64,000 nucleotides of DNA from Aurelia coerulea (GCA_039566865.1 CM076944.1:22375001-22439000), one strand, 5' to 3'; shown: positions 36,337 to 48,605, numbered from the stretch's first letter. Notes: generated by a model not told the origin, from the letters alone. Numbers and translations are program-made.

Positions 36337-38740
36337 AGACCCACAGTAAATAGGGTCAACATAAGCAAGGCCCACAACCAATGGAGGCCAGTGCATCAAG
36401 CAGAGCCTATGCTTAACAAGACCCACAATAAATGGGGGTCGCTATAAGCAAACCAAACAAGACCCACAGCAAATGAGTCAACGCAAACGAGCCCCACAGT
36501 CAGTGGACGCCAGCATAACAAGCAGTGCAGTGCGCATGCTTAACGAGACCCACCTTATATATAGGGTCAACGCATGCCAGGCCCACAGTCAACGGCGGCC
36601 AGCTAATCAAGCAGCGCACACGCTAAAAAAGACCCACAGTAAATAGGGTCAACGCAAGCAAGGCCAACAGTCAACGGAGGTAAGCTCATCACGCAGCGTA
36701 CATGCTAAACAAGACCCAAAGTAAATAGGGTCAACACAAGCAAAGCCCACAGTCAACGGAGGCCAGCACATCACGCAGCGCGCATGCTAGAAAAGACCCA
36801 CATTTAAAAGGGTCAACACAAGCAAGGCCCGCAGTCAACGGAGGCCAGCTCATCACGCAGCGCGCATGCTAAACAAGACCCACATTAAATAGGGTCAACA
36901 CAAGCAAGGCCCACAGTCAACGGAGGCCAGCTCATCACGCAGCGCTCATGCTAAACCAGACCCGCATTAAATAGGGTCAACGCAAGCAAGGCCCACAGTC
37001 AACGGAGGCCAGCTCATCACGCAGCGCGCATGTTAAACAAGACCCAGATTAAATAGGGTCAACGCAAGCAAGGCACACAGTCAACGGAGGCCAGCTCATC
37101 ACGCAGCATACATGCTAAACAAGACCCACATTAAATAGGGTCAACACAAGCAAGGCCCACAGTCAACGGAGGCCAGCTCCTCACGCAGCGCGCGTGCTAA
37201 CAAAGACCCACATTGAATAGGGTCAACGCAAGCAAGGCCCACAGTCAACGGAGGCCAGCTCATCACGCAGCGCGCATGTTAAACAAGACCCACATTAAAT
37301 AGGGTCAAGGCAAGCAAGGCCCACAGTCAACGGAGGCCAGCTCATCACGCAGCGCGCATGTTAAACAAGACCCACCTTAAATAGGGTCAACGCAAGCAAG
37401 GCCCACAGTCAACGGAGGCCAGCTCATCACGCATGCTAAACAAGACCCACATTAAATAGGGTCAACACAAGCAAGGCCCACAGTCAACGGAGGCCAGCTC
37501 ATCACGCAGCGCGCATGTTAAACAAGACCCACATTGAATAGGGTCAACGCAAGCAAGGCCCACAGTCAACGGAGGCCAGCTCATCACGCAGCGCGCGTGC
37601 TAACAAAGACCCACATTAAATAGGGTCAACGCAAGCACGGCCCACAGTCAACGGAGGCCAGCTCATCACGCAGCGCGCATGCTAAACAAGACCCACATTA
37701 AATAGGGTCAACACAAGCAAGGCCCACAGTCAACGGAGGCCAGCTCCTCACGCAGCGCGCGTGCTAACAAAGACCCACATTGAATAGGGTCAACGCAAGC
37801 AAGGCCCACAGTCAACGGAGGCCAGCTCATCACGCAGTGCGCATGTTAAACAAGACCCACATTAAATAGGGTCAACGCAAGCAAGGCCCACAGTCAACGG
37901 AGGCCAGCTCATCACGCAGCGCGCATGTTAAACAAGACCCAGCTTAAATAGGGTCAACGCAAGCAAGGCCCACAGTCAACGGAGGCCAGCTCATCACGCA
38001 GCGCGCGTGCTAACAAAGACCCACATTAAATAGGGTCAACGCAAGCACGGCCCACAGTCAACGGAGGCCAGCTCATCACGCAGCGCACATGTTAAACAAG
38101 ACCCACATTAAATAGGGTCAACGCAAGCAAGGCCCACAGTCAACGGAGGCCAGCTCATCACGCAGCGCGCATGTTAAACAAGACCCGGCTTAAATAGGGT
38201 CAACGCAAGCAAGGCCCACAGTCAACGGAGGCCAGCTCATCACGCAGCGCGCGTGCTATCAAAGACCCACATTAAATAAGGTCAACGCAAGCAAGGCCCA
38301 CAGTCAACGGAGGCCAGCTCATCACGCAGCGCGCATGTTAAACAAGACCCACATTAAATAGGGTCAACGCTAGCAAGGCCCACAGTCAACGGAGGCCAGT
38401 TCATCACGCAGCGGGCGTGCTAACAAAGACCCACATTAAATAGGGTCAACGCAAGCAAGGCCCACAGTCAACGGAGGCCAGCTCATCACGCAGCGCGCAT
38501 GTTAAACAAGACCCACATTAAATAGGGTCAACGCAAGCAAGGCCCACAGGCAACGGAGGCCAGCTCCTAAAGCAGAGCGCCTGCTAAACATGAACCACAT
38601 TAATTAGGGTCAACGCAAGCCCGGCCCACAGTCAACGGAGGCCAGTTCATTAAGCAGCGTGCATACTCCACCCAGACCCACGGTAAGAGGGGTCAATAGA
38701 AGCGTGCAAACGAGGCCCACAGTCAAGTGGGGAGGCCCCC
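36337..38740 (+). repeat. 82-bp satellite, about 29 units, with higher-order pattern
   Basis: The unit begins GACCCACATTAAATAGGGTC and contains CAAGGCCCACAGTCAACGG and CAGCTCATCACGCAGCGCG. Spacing is 82 bp (for example 37287 to 37369). Central units are almost identical and outer units on both sides are diverged, as expected from unequal exchange. Variant units (GTGCTAACAAAGACC against ATGTTAAACAAGACC) recur about every two or three units from 37.75 to 38.4 kb, a higher-order repeat near 246 bp. Confidence 0.93.
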
Positions 38741-39470
38741 AAAATCACGAGATGCCGCTGAAATGAGGAGAAAATATCCCACGAACGTGGGCATTCTCTC
38801 TGATGCTATCTTTGCAACGACACCAGCAAATACCGCCCATGCCTCTGCCCACTCTGAGAATGTCTCAATAGGGAAAAGATCCACCTTAAACAGCTTGCCA
38901 AGCTGACCAGGATTGGCCTACATACTGGGCAATTTTTTTCTTATTGCATGGTCGGAGCAATACAAAATCAACAAATTTGTTGTTTGCAATGTTTTCAACT
39001 AAGTAGCCAGGAACTGGCGGTATCGCGGTTGAAACACTTACAGCAGGCACCGGGGGCTGTGCAGAACCCCCTACTGCCACACCTGATTTTTGCTCAGCTT
39101 TTGACACAGCTGAAAGCACGCTCTGACCAGGCAAAACACTTTGAGCAGGCAAGGACGGCGTTGTTACCTCTGATGACAGTTTTAGGAATGCAGGGGCAGA
39201 AACAAGGTGGGCTTGATCCTCTTGATTACCTGCTGTATTAGATGTGGAAGCCAAATTAGAAGTACCTGGTGCAGAAGAAACCAAAGTGGCAGTTGAGGAA
39301 CCTGGGACACTAGTCACCGCAGGCTGCTGTGGAGGCTTGGACAGAATGGATAAAATCTGATTCATAGATTTATCGATGTCTTCGAACCGTTTCATGGCCT
39401 CTTGCCTGCTCATAGCGTCTGAGCTTGATGGGTTCTGTAAAGCATCAGTGTCGTCAGCCTGCCGATCCAT
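38741..39470 (-). pseudogene. Gag-like ORF of the YR retrotransposon, frameshifted
   Basis: The ORF 39470-38886 (194 codons) starts MDRQADDTDALQNPSSSDAM and has a long Ser/Pro/Ala/Val-rich low-complexity middle. It then reads PGYLVENIANNKFVDFVLLR, resembling the 'VDFxxLL' block at the start of ORFs of DIRS-order elements. After its stop another frame continues with LFKVDLFPIETFSEWAEAWA and VFAGVVAKIASERMPTFVGY, which fits the 'F..W..AW..........P.L..Y' block seen in the same proteins. One indel separates the two. The family assignment is from pattern memory and needs a search. Confidence 0.55.
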
Positions 39471-39738
39471 TTTTTACGAAACAAATCTCGAATACACAGT
39501 CAGAATTCGACGCGAATTTAATACGAACAAACAAACTATACAGTTATAATTACGTCCAAGCTAAAGCTTGGAACGAGCTCACCGATAGAAGTCTTAGGCC
39601 AGTAGATCGAATCTGAACTCAGCAACTGCACGTCGAATAATAAGCGGCAATGGCCAATTCAAGCTGACAACCAAAGAATAAATCGCTCCAAACATCAACC
39701 AAACATTCTTTTATTCAAACCTCTCGTCACCGATAATA

Positions 39739-39798
39739 GAAGATAAATACAAAGATATATGAGCTTGCTGCGAATAACTTCATATGGCCTAATCAATC
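39739..39798 (-). repeat. Split direct repeat A, copy 1 (truncated by MULE)
   Basis: Identical to 35816-35875 and ends at AATCAATC, immediately before the MULE terminus ACCATCTGCAAG. Confidence 0.85.
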
Positions 39799-39960
39799 AC
39801 CATCTGCAAGTTAGACGAATTTTCGTCTGGACGCAGATTCAGATTCCAGACGCAGTTTCATATTCGTGGCTCAGCCAGTGAAAGACTTTGAGAATAATGA
39901 AAAACTGTATCAATTAACAATTTTAACTCTTATTCAACAAAACTGCAACATGTACCGCTT
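39799..39960 (+). repeat. MULE left terminal inverted repeat, outer part
   Basis: The outer ~160 bp lie before the 189-bp array. It includes the hairpin AGACGAATTTTCGTCT (39814-39829) and two GACGCAG boxes, possible transposase-binding sites. The inverse copy ends at 61450. Confidence 0.88.
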
Positions 39961-40433
39961 CATTTAACGCGAAAACCGCATTTCTACCCCTTGCCGTTTT
40001 CCAGGAAAAACATCAAATGTATAGCCGACCGTTTGCTAATTCTCACATAAAGCACTCGCTCAAGTCTAACTGTTGCGAGAAAATATTCACTTTTGTAACA
40101 ATTTCACAATTTTCACTCTTATTCAACAAAACAACAATATAAATCGCTTCATTTAATGTAAAAACTGCATTTCTACCCCGTGCCGTTTTCCAGGAAAAAC
40201 GTCAAATGTATAGCCGACCGTTAGCTAATTCTCACATAAAGCACTCGCTCAAGTCTAACTGTTGCGAGAAAATATTCACTTTTGTAACAATTTCACAATT
40301 TTCACTCTTATTCAACAAAACAACAATAAAAATCGCTTCATTTAACGTAAAAACCGCATTTCTACCCCGTGCCGTTTTCCAGGAAAAACGTCAAATGTAT
40401 AGCCGACCGTTAGCTAAATCTCACATAAAGCAC
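39961..40433 (+). repeat. MULE left arm, 189-bp array, outer part (~2.5 units)
   Basis: Unit landmarks ATAAAGCACTCGCTCAAG at 40047, 40236 and 40425 are spaced 189 bp. Interrupted at 40433 by a 2,989-bp insertion. Confidence 0.93.
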
Positions 40434-43422
40434 CCGGGGGTGAAGCTACCCAAAACCGGGGACGGGGACTTGAGTAGGTCATCTAGGCAAGAGTACCCAA
40501 AACCGGGGAGAATATTTTGAAAAGACCACCCAAAACTGGGGTAACTTTTATGATGAAATACCAAAAATTGTGGAATTCCTGTAATCCCACACATGCAACA
40601 TATTTCACATGAAAAAACCTTTCTTCCTAATTCAAACAGATTCAAACTGTGTAGAAGCTCTACAAATGTGTTCTGTACAAAAAGTAATGCGCTGGAGCCA
40701 AACTATTATGGACCATTATGAGGGACCATTATGGAAACAAGGTTGCACTGATCTTTTAATGCTTATCCCTGCCATTTTCAATTGGGGGTATTTTTAGGTT
40801 CAAGTTTTAACTTTTATATTATATGGTACACTTGTAATTAAACTGATTATTTTTTCCTAAATTCATGTTACATCAAATTTTAATTCATAGCAAGGCCAAA
40901 TTCTAAAAAATACCTACATACATAGAACAAAACAGCAAATTCTTGGGTCAACAGGTATATCCCAATCTATATACAATAATATAATTATGAGCAAATGCAG
41001 AGCTTAATCAGTGACAGTGGGCCACTTTGGTCAACACTATGCTGTATTCGTTTTTTCTATTTGCTTGATTAATATTTACTTTAGTGCTTTACTGCATATC
41101 TAAATGTCTAAATATCACAACAAACACAGCAACCTGCAAGATTATTCCATGTGTGTACAAAAACTGCACAAGAAATCGTCATCAGTAGTAGTGTGCCTTT
41201 CATGAATAAGCTTGATGAGATGGAGAGGGATTCACCATGCTTGCTGATCAAGATAATAACCATCTGTTATACTGTTTTGACAACAACTATTGAGCTCTCG
41301 CCTCTCTGTTTGCTTAATCAATAATGAGGCAAGATCTCAGATTGGCAGCCAAAGAAATCTGAGGCTAGTAGAGGAGGCCTAATAATTTACATACTTCCCC
41401 TTTAGTGTGAGTGTAACAGCAAAAATCCTGTTCAGTTATGGCATAATTTGAACTTATAATACAATAAAAGCGGAGACATACCCTCCCTGGTGTGTGGCAT
41501 TGCTATCTTTCGCCTTTTGTAATTTTGCCATCTCTCCAGTTTTCAAGTTTTCAAAATTTACAACAACATAACAACAACAACAACAAGTTTAGTTTCGCGC
41601 CCTTTACGGCGAAAGCGAGGTCATTCGAAAATGACCGAGCAAAATTTTTCAGAATTTTTCACAACTGATTGAGGCAATTGTCTGAAAGCAACGAAAGACG
41701 GCTTTTACTGAAGATTTCATCTCATCTGATGTTATTTGATGGAGTAATCTTGAATATTTCAATGAACTTGAAAATAGTGTGGATTAATAATACTATCAAC
41801 CTGAAACCACAGAGAACCACAGTAGAGACTTGTTGGCTTGGCCTTTGGGGTCAAGGCTGCCACTCGTAGGGGAAATCCCCTACGGTAGGGGAAATGAAGA
41901 TTTTGTAGGGGGTAGGGGAAACCTACGGGGAAATGACAAAAAAGTAGGGGAAACGTAGGGGATTTGCAACGACAGTCAATCGAAAATAGAAAAACTACGA
42001 ATTTGCAGCAAAAATGGAGAATATCACAACTAAACTTGAATCTAAATTATAATCAAGCAGTCAATTGCTCAATTACTCAAAAAAGTCCTGCAAAGGTTGA
42101 AGGGAAATGTTCGTTTGATCTCAATGGCCCTCAATATGACAGAGAGTGAGCTTTTTAACTTTTATTGGCATTTACTCTTGAGAATGTTCTCTCAACTATA
42201 GTATAGCTGTGCTCTGACGATCTAAGGGGTACTCAGGTATGTTTAGAATAGGGGTGCTCATGCTGGGGTACAATGCATCAACCCAAAAGATAATTTCTGG
42301 CATGAAAATAGACCCCAAAAAAGTAATTTTTCCGACCTTACATGCCGGAAAGTTTTGAAGTCAGAAAAGCGCCCTGTAGATTACTTGGATATTTATGTTT
42401 ATCTATTTTTGTAATGTTGCTCAATTCTACGTTTGCTTCTAAACTACATTTTTCCAGATTTATTTTGCAATTTCCCACATTTGAGAGACCCAAAAAAGTA
42501 AGCCAGAATTTAAAACTGGTGAAAAGTTTTACTCCAAAGCATGAAAATCTGACCGAAAAACGACCCGATCTAACAGAATATCCCCCTTTGGCATGTTTTG
42601 ACAACCTTCTCTAGAAAAATTGCCTTATTCTGATACCGCATGCTAGAAAAATTGGTAAAAACTATACTCTGAAAAACGGCACATCCCTGTTGGACAAATA
42701 TACCAAGTAGCTATAGAGTAGGGGAAAATCTGGATTTTGTAGGGGGAAATAGGTTATTTGTAGGGGAATCGTAGGGGAAAGTTTGTCATGGCCGTAGGGG
42801 AAAGTAGGGGGATTGAGCATGCGCTGTAGGGGAAACCGGCAACCTCTGCGTGGCAGCCCTGTTTGGGGTATGTATGTGTCAAACACACATATCCCATCCA
42901 GCATTGATATGATTTCATGCCATGGTAGAACGACAACGATGGTTGGCGAAGCATCAGACAGAGCAGGCAGATAACAGTCACTAATTTATAGTAGAGTGCA
43001 TATAATGTGGTGTATTAACAAGAGCAGAAATGCTCCAGGAGAAGTTACTACAGCAAAGACTTTGTACAGCAAAGAGAACAGGGAATATATGCTCCACTTC
43101 ACCAGTAGTGTCAAACCATGTGATATTATGAACTTCAAAAGACCTCGAAAACTGCTTTATTAGTAAAAACAAAAAATGAATTGGCGTGAGTTGTCAAGCA
43201 ATAAGCATCAGTAACTAATCAGACCTCTTATAGAGATGAGCTTAAACTTTAGTTTGCGTTGGACAAGTAAGCAGTGGTAGAATTCCTACCCAAAACTGAG
43301 GATGATAGGATCTTCCTGAAAAAAAGGTGTTGGTATGAATTTTTAACCCAAAACCGGGGATTGTGAGAAATTTATGACCCAAAACTGGGGACTGATCGGA
43401 ATTTATGACCCAAAACCGGGGT
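40434..43422. mobile_element. 2,989-bp insertion in the satellite, 9-bp TSD
   Basis: It splits a 189-bp unit. ATAAAGCAC at 40425-40433 is repeated at 43423-43431, a 9-bp target duplication. Both ends carry short tandem phrases CCCAAAACCGGGGA in the same orientation (40449-40545 and 43286-43421), so the ends are direct rather than inverted. It contains the hAT-like element at 41852-42861. No coding sequence is recognised. Confidence 0.8.
41852..42861. mobile_element. hAT-like element nested in the insertion, 8-bp TSD
   Basis: It starts CAAGGCTGCCACTCGTAGGG and ends TGCGTGGCAGCCCTG, with duplication TTTGGGGT at 41844-41851 and 42862-42869. Both ends contain clusters of GTAGGGGAAA repeats. The right half (about 42480-42710) resembles the CCCGGGG-family MITE interior. 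No transposase. Confidence 0.78.
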
Positions 43423-45862
43423 ATAAAGCACTCGCTCAAGTCTAACTGTTGCGAGAAAATATTCACTTTTGTAACAATTTCACAATTTTCACTCCTATTC
43501 AACAAAACAACGATATAAATCGCTTCATTTAACGTGAAAACCGCATTTCTACCCCTTGCCGTTTTCCAGGAAAAACGTCAAATGTACAGCCGACCGTTAG
43601 CTAATTCTCAAATAAAGCACTCGCTCAAGTCTAACTGTTGCGAGAAAATATTCACTTTTGTAACAATTTCACAATTTTCACTCTTATTCAACAAAATAAC
43701 AATATAAATCGCTTCATTTAACGTAAAAACCGCATTTCTACCCCGTGCCGTTTTCCAGGAAAAACGTCAAATGTATAGCCGACCGTTAGCTAATTCTCAC
43801 ATAAAGCACTCGCTCAAGTCTAACTGTTGCGAGAAAATATTCACTTTTGTAACAATTTCACAATTTTCACTCTTATTCAACAAAACAACAATATAAATCG
43901 CTTCATTTAACGTGAAAACCGCATTTCTACCCTTTGCCGTTTTCCAGGAAAAACGTCAAATGTATAGCCGACCGTTAGCTAATTCTCACATAAAGCACTC
44001 GCTCAAGTCTAACTGTTGCGAGAAAATATTCACTTTTGTAACAATTTCACAATTTTCACTCTTATTCAACAAAACAACAATATAAATCGCTTCATTTAAC
44101 GTGAAAACCGCATTTCTACCCCTTGCCGTTTTCCAGGAAAAACGTCAAATGTATAGCCAACCGTTCGCTAATTCTCACTTATAGCACACGCTCAAGTCTA
44201 ACTGTTGCGAGAAAATATTCACTTTTGTAACAATTTCACAATTTTCACTCTTATTCAACAAAACAACAATATAAATCGCTTCATTTAACGTAAAAACCGC
44301 ATTTCTACCCTTTGCCGTTTTCCAGGAAAAACGTCAAATGTATAGCCGACCGTTAGCTAATTCTCAATAAAGCACTCGCTCAAGTCTAACTTGTTGCGAG
44401 AAAATATTCACTTTTGTAACAATTTCACAATTTTCACTCTTATTCAACAAAACAACAATATAAATCGCTTCATTTAACGTGAAAACCGCATTTCTACCCT
44501 TTGCCGTTTTCCAGGAAAAACGTCAAATGTATAGCCGACCGTTAGCTAATTCTCACATAAAGCACTCGCTCAAGTCTAACTGTTGCGAGAAAATATTCAC
44601 TTTTGTAACAATTTCACAATTTTCACTCTTATTCAACAAAACAACAATATAAATCGCTTCATTTAACGTGAAAACCGCATTTCTACCCCTTGCCGTTTTC
44701 CAGGAAAAACGTCAAATGTATAGCCGACCGTTAGCTAATTCTCACAATAAAGCACTCGCTCAAGTCTAACTGTTGCGAGAAAATATTCACTTTTGTAACA
44801 ATTTCACAATTTTCACTCTTATTCAACAAAACAACAATATAAATCGCTTCATTTAACGTGAAAACCGCATTTCTACCCCTTGCCGTTTTCCAGGAAAAAC
44901 GTCAAATGTATAGCCGACCGTTAGCTAATTCTCAATAAAGCACTCGCTCAAGTCTAACTGTTGCGAGAAAATATTCACTTTTGTAACAATTTCACAATTT
45001 TCACTCTTATTCAACAAAACAACAATATAAATCGCTTCATTTAACGTGAAAACCGCATTTCTACCCCTTGCCGTTTTCCAGGAAAAACGTCAAATGTATA
45101 GCCGACCGTTAGCTAATTCTCAATAAAGCACTCGCTCAAGTCTAACTTGTTGCGAGAAAATATTCACTTTTGTAACAATTTCATAATTTTCACTCTTATT
45201 CAACAAAACAACAATATAAATCGCTTCATTTAACGTGAAAACCGCATTTCTACCCCTTGCCGTTTTCCAGGAAAAACGTCAAATGTATAGCCAACCGTTC
45301 GCTAATTCTCACTTATAGCACACGCTCAAGTCTACTTGTTTCAAGAAAATATTCACTTTTGTAACAATTTCACAATTTTCACTCTTATTCAACAAAACAA
45401 CTATATAAATCGCTTCATTTAACGTGAAAACCGCATTTCTACCCCTTGCCGTTTTCCAGGAAAAACGTCAAATGTATAGCCGACCGTTAGCTAATTCTCA
45501 CATAAAGCACTCGCTCAAGTCTAACTGTTGCGAGAAAATATTCACTTTTGTAACAATTTCACAATTTTCACTCTTATTCAACAAAACAACAATATAAATC
45601 GCTTCATTTAACGTGAAAACCGCATTTCTACCCCTTGCCGTTTTCCAGGAAAAACGTCAAATGTATAGCCGACCGTTAGCTAATTCTCACATAAAGCACT
45701 CGCTCAAGTCTAACTGTTGCGAGAAAATATTCACTTTTGTAACAATTTCACAATTTTCACTCTTATTCAACAAAACAACAATATAAATCGCTTCATTTAA
45801 CGTAAAAACCGCATTTCTACCCTCTTGCCGTTTTCCAGGAAAATTGTCAAATGTATAGCCTC
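43423..45862 (+). repeat. MULE left arm, 189-bp array, inner part (~13 units)
   Basis: Units are nearly identical, start ATAAAGCACTCGCTCAAG and end CCGACCGTTAGCTAATTCTC. Repeated variant units (TTATAGCACACGCTC with TTTCAAGAAAAT; TAACTTGTTGCGAG) show amplification of blocks. The array ends with a degraded unit (CAGGAAAATTGTCAAATG). Confidence 0.95.
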
Positions 45863-45911
45863 GTGCATACAGTTTTTGACTTTTATATGTACGTAGAATT
45901 GCAAATGTTGA

Positions 45912-46219
45912 TCAAACTCGCTCTTTTAATCGTTTTATGCTACCCTTTATGTTATTCACAAATTCTTCATCTTGAGTTTTTATCCTGAAAACGTTGATAT
46001 TTACATTACTTCTTGGATTATCTTCTAGAAACTTGAAAATAGCGGTCAGGAACATAGTTGCGGTCTTCTTGTTGTCACGTTGCCCTTTGTTGTTGCAGAT
46101 ATATATATCGGGAAGACTTATTGACCGACATAATAGCTCATTGGCCATTCCCATGAATTTTGCTAACATCTCTTGGTTTGATTCGGCGGTCTTCTTCAGT
46201 GTTTGTTTCCTTGACGTAT
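45912..46219 (-). CDS. MULE gene, last exon
   Basis: Acceptor TCATTAG. It encodes TSRKQTLKKTAESNQEMLAK through DIYICNNKGQRDNKKTATMF to IKGSIKRLKERV and a stop at 45912. The phase fits the preceding exon (GAT G + AT). It reads as a Lys-rich, probably helical C-terminal tail; no domain recognised. It begins only ~50 bp inside the satellite arm. Confidence 0.6.
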
Positions 46220-46814
46220 CTAATGATTTAATAATAGAATAATCAATCACTTATTGGTCAATATTTTGCAAGGTATGAACCCGTCTTTTCTACTTTCCTA
46301 AGATTTGTCACATTCTTTCTAACTGCCCCTTGAATAGCATTGAAAGTTTTCATCTGACTCTCTAGGAGACGAAGGAAAGTTAAAGGACGCAGAGCAGTGA
46401 CATCAATTTCACTTCAATGTCATTGATATTTTCTTTTTATTTCTTGAGCTTCCTTTCTGTCTCGGCATTTTCTGCTCTTAACCAAAATACTCGTAGCACA
46501 TCGGAAACATAGGAAAATATTAGAAAATATTTCCGAATTTATGGGTATATACTTATCGGAAATTTTTCCGGATTTATGGATGGTAGTTTCACGCTTTGAA
46601 TGACACAACCCCATATCATGGAAACTTAGTTACCCCCCCCCCCCCCCCTCTCTCGGGTATCGAGCATGATATCTTGTGCAGGAAGCTACAGGAGCAATTA
46701 CATATAGGCTGCAATGCACCCTCGTGTTGGTGAGTGTACCTTTAGACAGGACACATCTTTGTTGCTAATGATTCCGAAGCATATGCTTAAGAGAAAAAGT
46801 GCTTAAACGCTCAC

Positions 46815-46965
46815 CATCTTGTTTTACCATGAGAAGCAAATATCTTCCAGGAATCTCAGTTAAATCTAAGGCAACAATCTCTCCAAGAGACAGTTCACCC
46901 TGTTTACGTTTCTCGTTCACTTGCGATTCTATACTTTGGTAGCCTTGTCCAAGCGTTTTTTTCAT
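46815..46965 (-). CDS. MULE gene, exon n-1
   Basis: Acceptor TTTTCATAG, donor GTGAGC. It encodes MKKTLGQGYQSIESQVNEKR and GEIVALDLTEIPGRYLLLMV. 151 bp, entering at phase 0 and leaving after one base. The 600-bp intron that follows holds other small ORFs and a long C run and seems non-coding. Confidence 0.6.
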
Positions 46966-47234
46966 CTATGAAAATAACATAAAATATATACATCTATACA
47001 GAAAGAAAGCAGTAAAAGCAAATGCACTCCGTCTCATTTTAATGAAAATTTTGCATTATCGAATGTTGTAGGCATAGCCATAAATGAAGAAGAGAAGAGA
47101 ATTGTTTTGTTGCCTCAATTATTGTCTGGTATCACGATGTTTCATTTCCCGTTGTAATCCGTTTAGGCGGGTTGCCACTTGCGCAAGAGCGCTCGAATTC
47201 GATCATGTTCGTAGTACGAAGTTGTAGAACTGAC

Positions 47235-47314
47235 CTGTTCCGTTAATTCGAGGTTGTTCCCAATGAAGGCACATTTTGCATGGCAGAAATCTTGTGTCAT
47301 GCTTCCATCATAAG
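47235..47314 (-). CDS. MULE gene, exon n-2
   Basis: Acceptor ATTTTAG, donor GTCAGT. 80 bp encodes YDGSMTQDFCHAKCAFIGNN and LELTEQ in the phase predicted by the upstream exon. Two cysteines; no domain assigned. Confidence 0.6.
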
Positions 47315-47687
47315 CTAAAATAAATATAGTAGTAATAATGTGTTAGACTTTATATCGAAATTGTTATGTGGTTGTGCGTACTGCTTGCTTTTACGGCCAA
47401 TTTGATTTATTAGAAATGGTGCCCGCAAATTGAAGTAGCAAGTTTCAAATTATTTGAAAAATCATTCTATTTAAAGAAATAAATCCAAATTTGTAATGTC
47501 GATAGTTGCCAAAAGGCCAAGATACATGTTTCCAATTACTTTGCTAGCCTTAAATGTTTATTTCAAAGAAGTGGACATGCCCCGTATCATGAAACAACAG
47601 CTTTCCTATTTTCTTAAACGATTAAGTGAACGCGCTATCTCGTTGAATCCAGTGTAAATGTCCAAATATTCGTTCGTACTAATACCA

Positions 47688-48322
47688 CGTTTACACAGAG
47701 CATGAGCGATAGGACACCAAGTGTGCTAAAGTTTTACTGGTAGCAAGACACTTTAATCAATTGTTATTGGTGTGTTTTTACCTAATTTTTACTTGATAGT
47801 GTGCCACCTTATCACATTCTTTTCATTTTTGAAATTTTCAGTAGTGAGCGCCCTTAAGTGCAGATCCACCTTAGTCGTAAAACCTCGAGAGGGAAATTTT
47901 TTCCTCTTGAGGCTTTACGGTTAGGATGGATTTGCATTTAAGGTGGCTCACTACCGGAAATTTGAAAAGTGAAGAAACAGCGATGAGGTGGCTCACTACC
48001 AAGTAAAAATTAGGTAAAAAGACACGAAAAACTATTGGTTAAGGTGGCTTGCTATCAAGAAATAGAACTTTCACACATTTGGTGTCCTATCGCTCATGCT
48101 CGGAGCAAAAATACAGGATCGCGATCCAGTCGTGATCCACAAGGGTCGAGAGCGCGTTCAAGTTGCGTGTACACGGGCGCCAAACGAAAACGGATGAGGA
48201 TCGCTATCCATTCGCACATGCGTATTGCGCATAGGTACGGGACCTGCGTTTACACGACACATTCTATCAGGATCAGGATTGCGATCTGGATCGTGATCCC
48301 TTGCTTTTGCTCCGTGTAAACG
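47688..48322. mobile_element. Foldback MITE in a MULE intron
   Basis: It starts CGTTTACACAGAGCATGAGC and ends TGCTCCGTGTAAACG. Inside, TGAGCGATAGGACACCA at 47703 is mirrored near 48080-48096, and the palindrome centres on CTCGAGAGG..CCTCTTGAGG near 47900. Intronic, so it would be spliced out. Confidence 0.6.
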
Positions 48323-48368
48323 GGTTATAACGTTACTTGGAGCTGGTTCTATCAAATATCAAACTCAC

Positions 48369-48450
48369 TTTGGATGTAAATATCTTTTTCGTCATCAGTT
48401 GATTTTCGGACACCTCCTCCCATTTTCCAAACATTGCAAACTTTGATGTC
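48369..48450 (-). CDS. MULE gene, exon n-3
   Basis: Acceptor CTTCTTCAG, donor GTGAGT. 82 bp encodes DIKVCNVWKMGGGVRKSTDD and EKDIYIQ. It joins in frame to the AAG end of the large exon at 48606 (..HIGILLK). Confidence 0.6.
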
Positions 48451-48605
48451 CTGAAGAAAAAAACGAAAGAGAAATAAGTTCATTGCCAGCCAGTTGATAA
48501 GAACCTTTTAACTTGTTGTATTTCAGTGTGCTCAAAAGATTGCGCCTATCGCCAATGCAAAAGCCTGACAGCGTAACGAAACTTTTAGATTCGAACTAAG
48601 CTCAC

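Larger units (their letters stand above)
35573..39798 (-). mobile_element. YR-type retrotransposon remnant with split direct repeats
   Basis: Read on the minus strand the order is A1 (39798-39739), gag-like ORF, 82-bp satellite, B1 (36180-36029), A2 (to 35816), B2 (35726-35573). A1..B1-A2-B2 is the split-direct-repeat plan of Ngaro/PAT-type tyrosine-recombinase retrotransposons. Between the gag-like ORF and B1 there is only the satellite: no reverse transcriptase, RNase H or recombinase is visible, so the copy is internally deleted. A1 stops exactly at the left tip of the large MULE at 39799. Confidence 0.65.

Noticed and set aside
36337..38740. CRISPR-like array
   Set aside because: Units are contiguous 82-bp repeats without unique spacers, in a eukaryotic retrotransposon setting.
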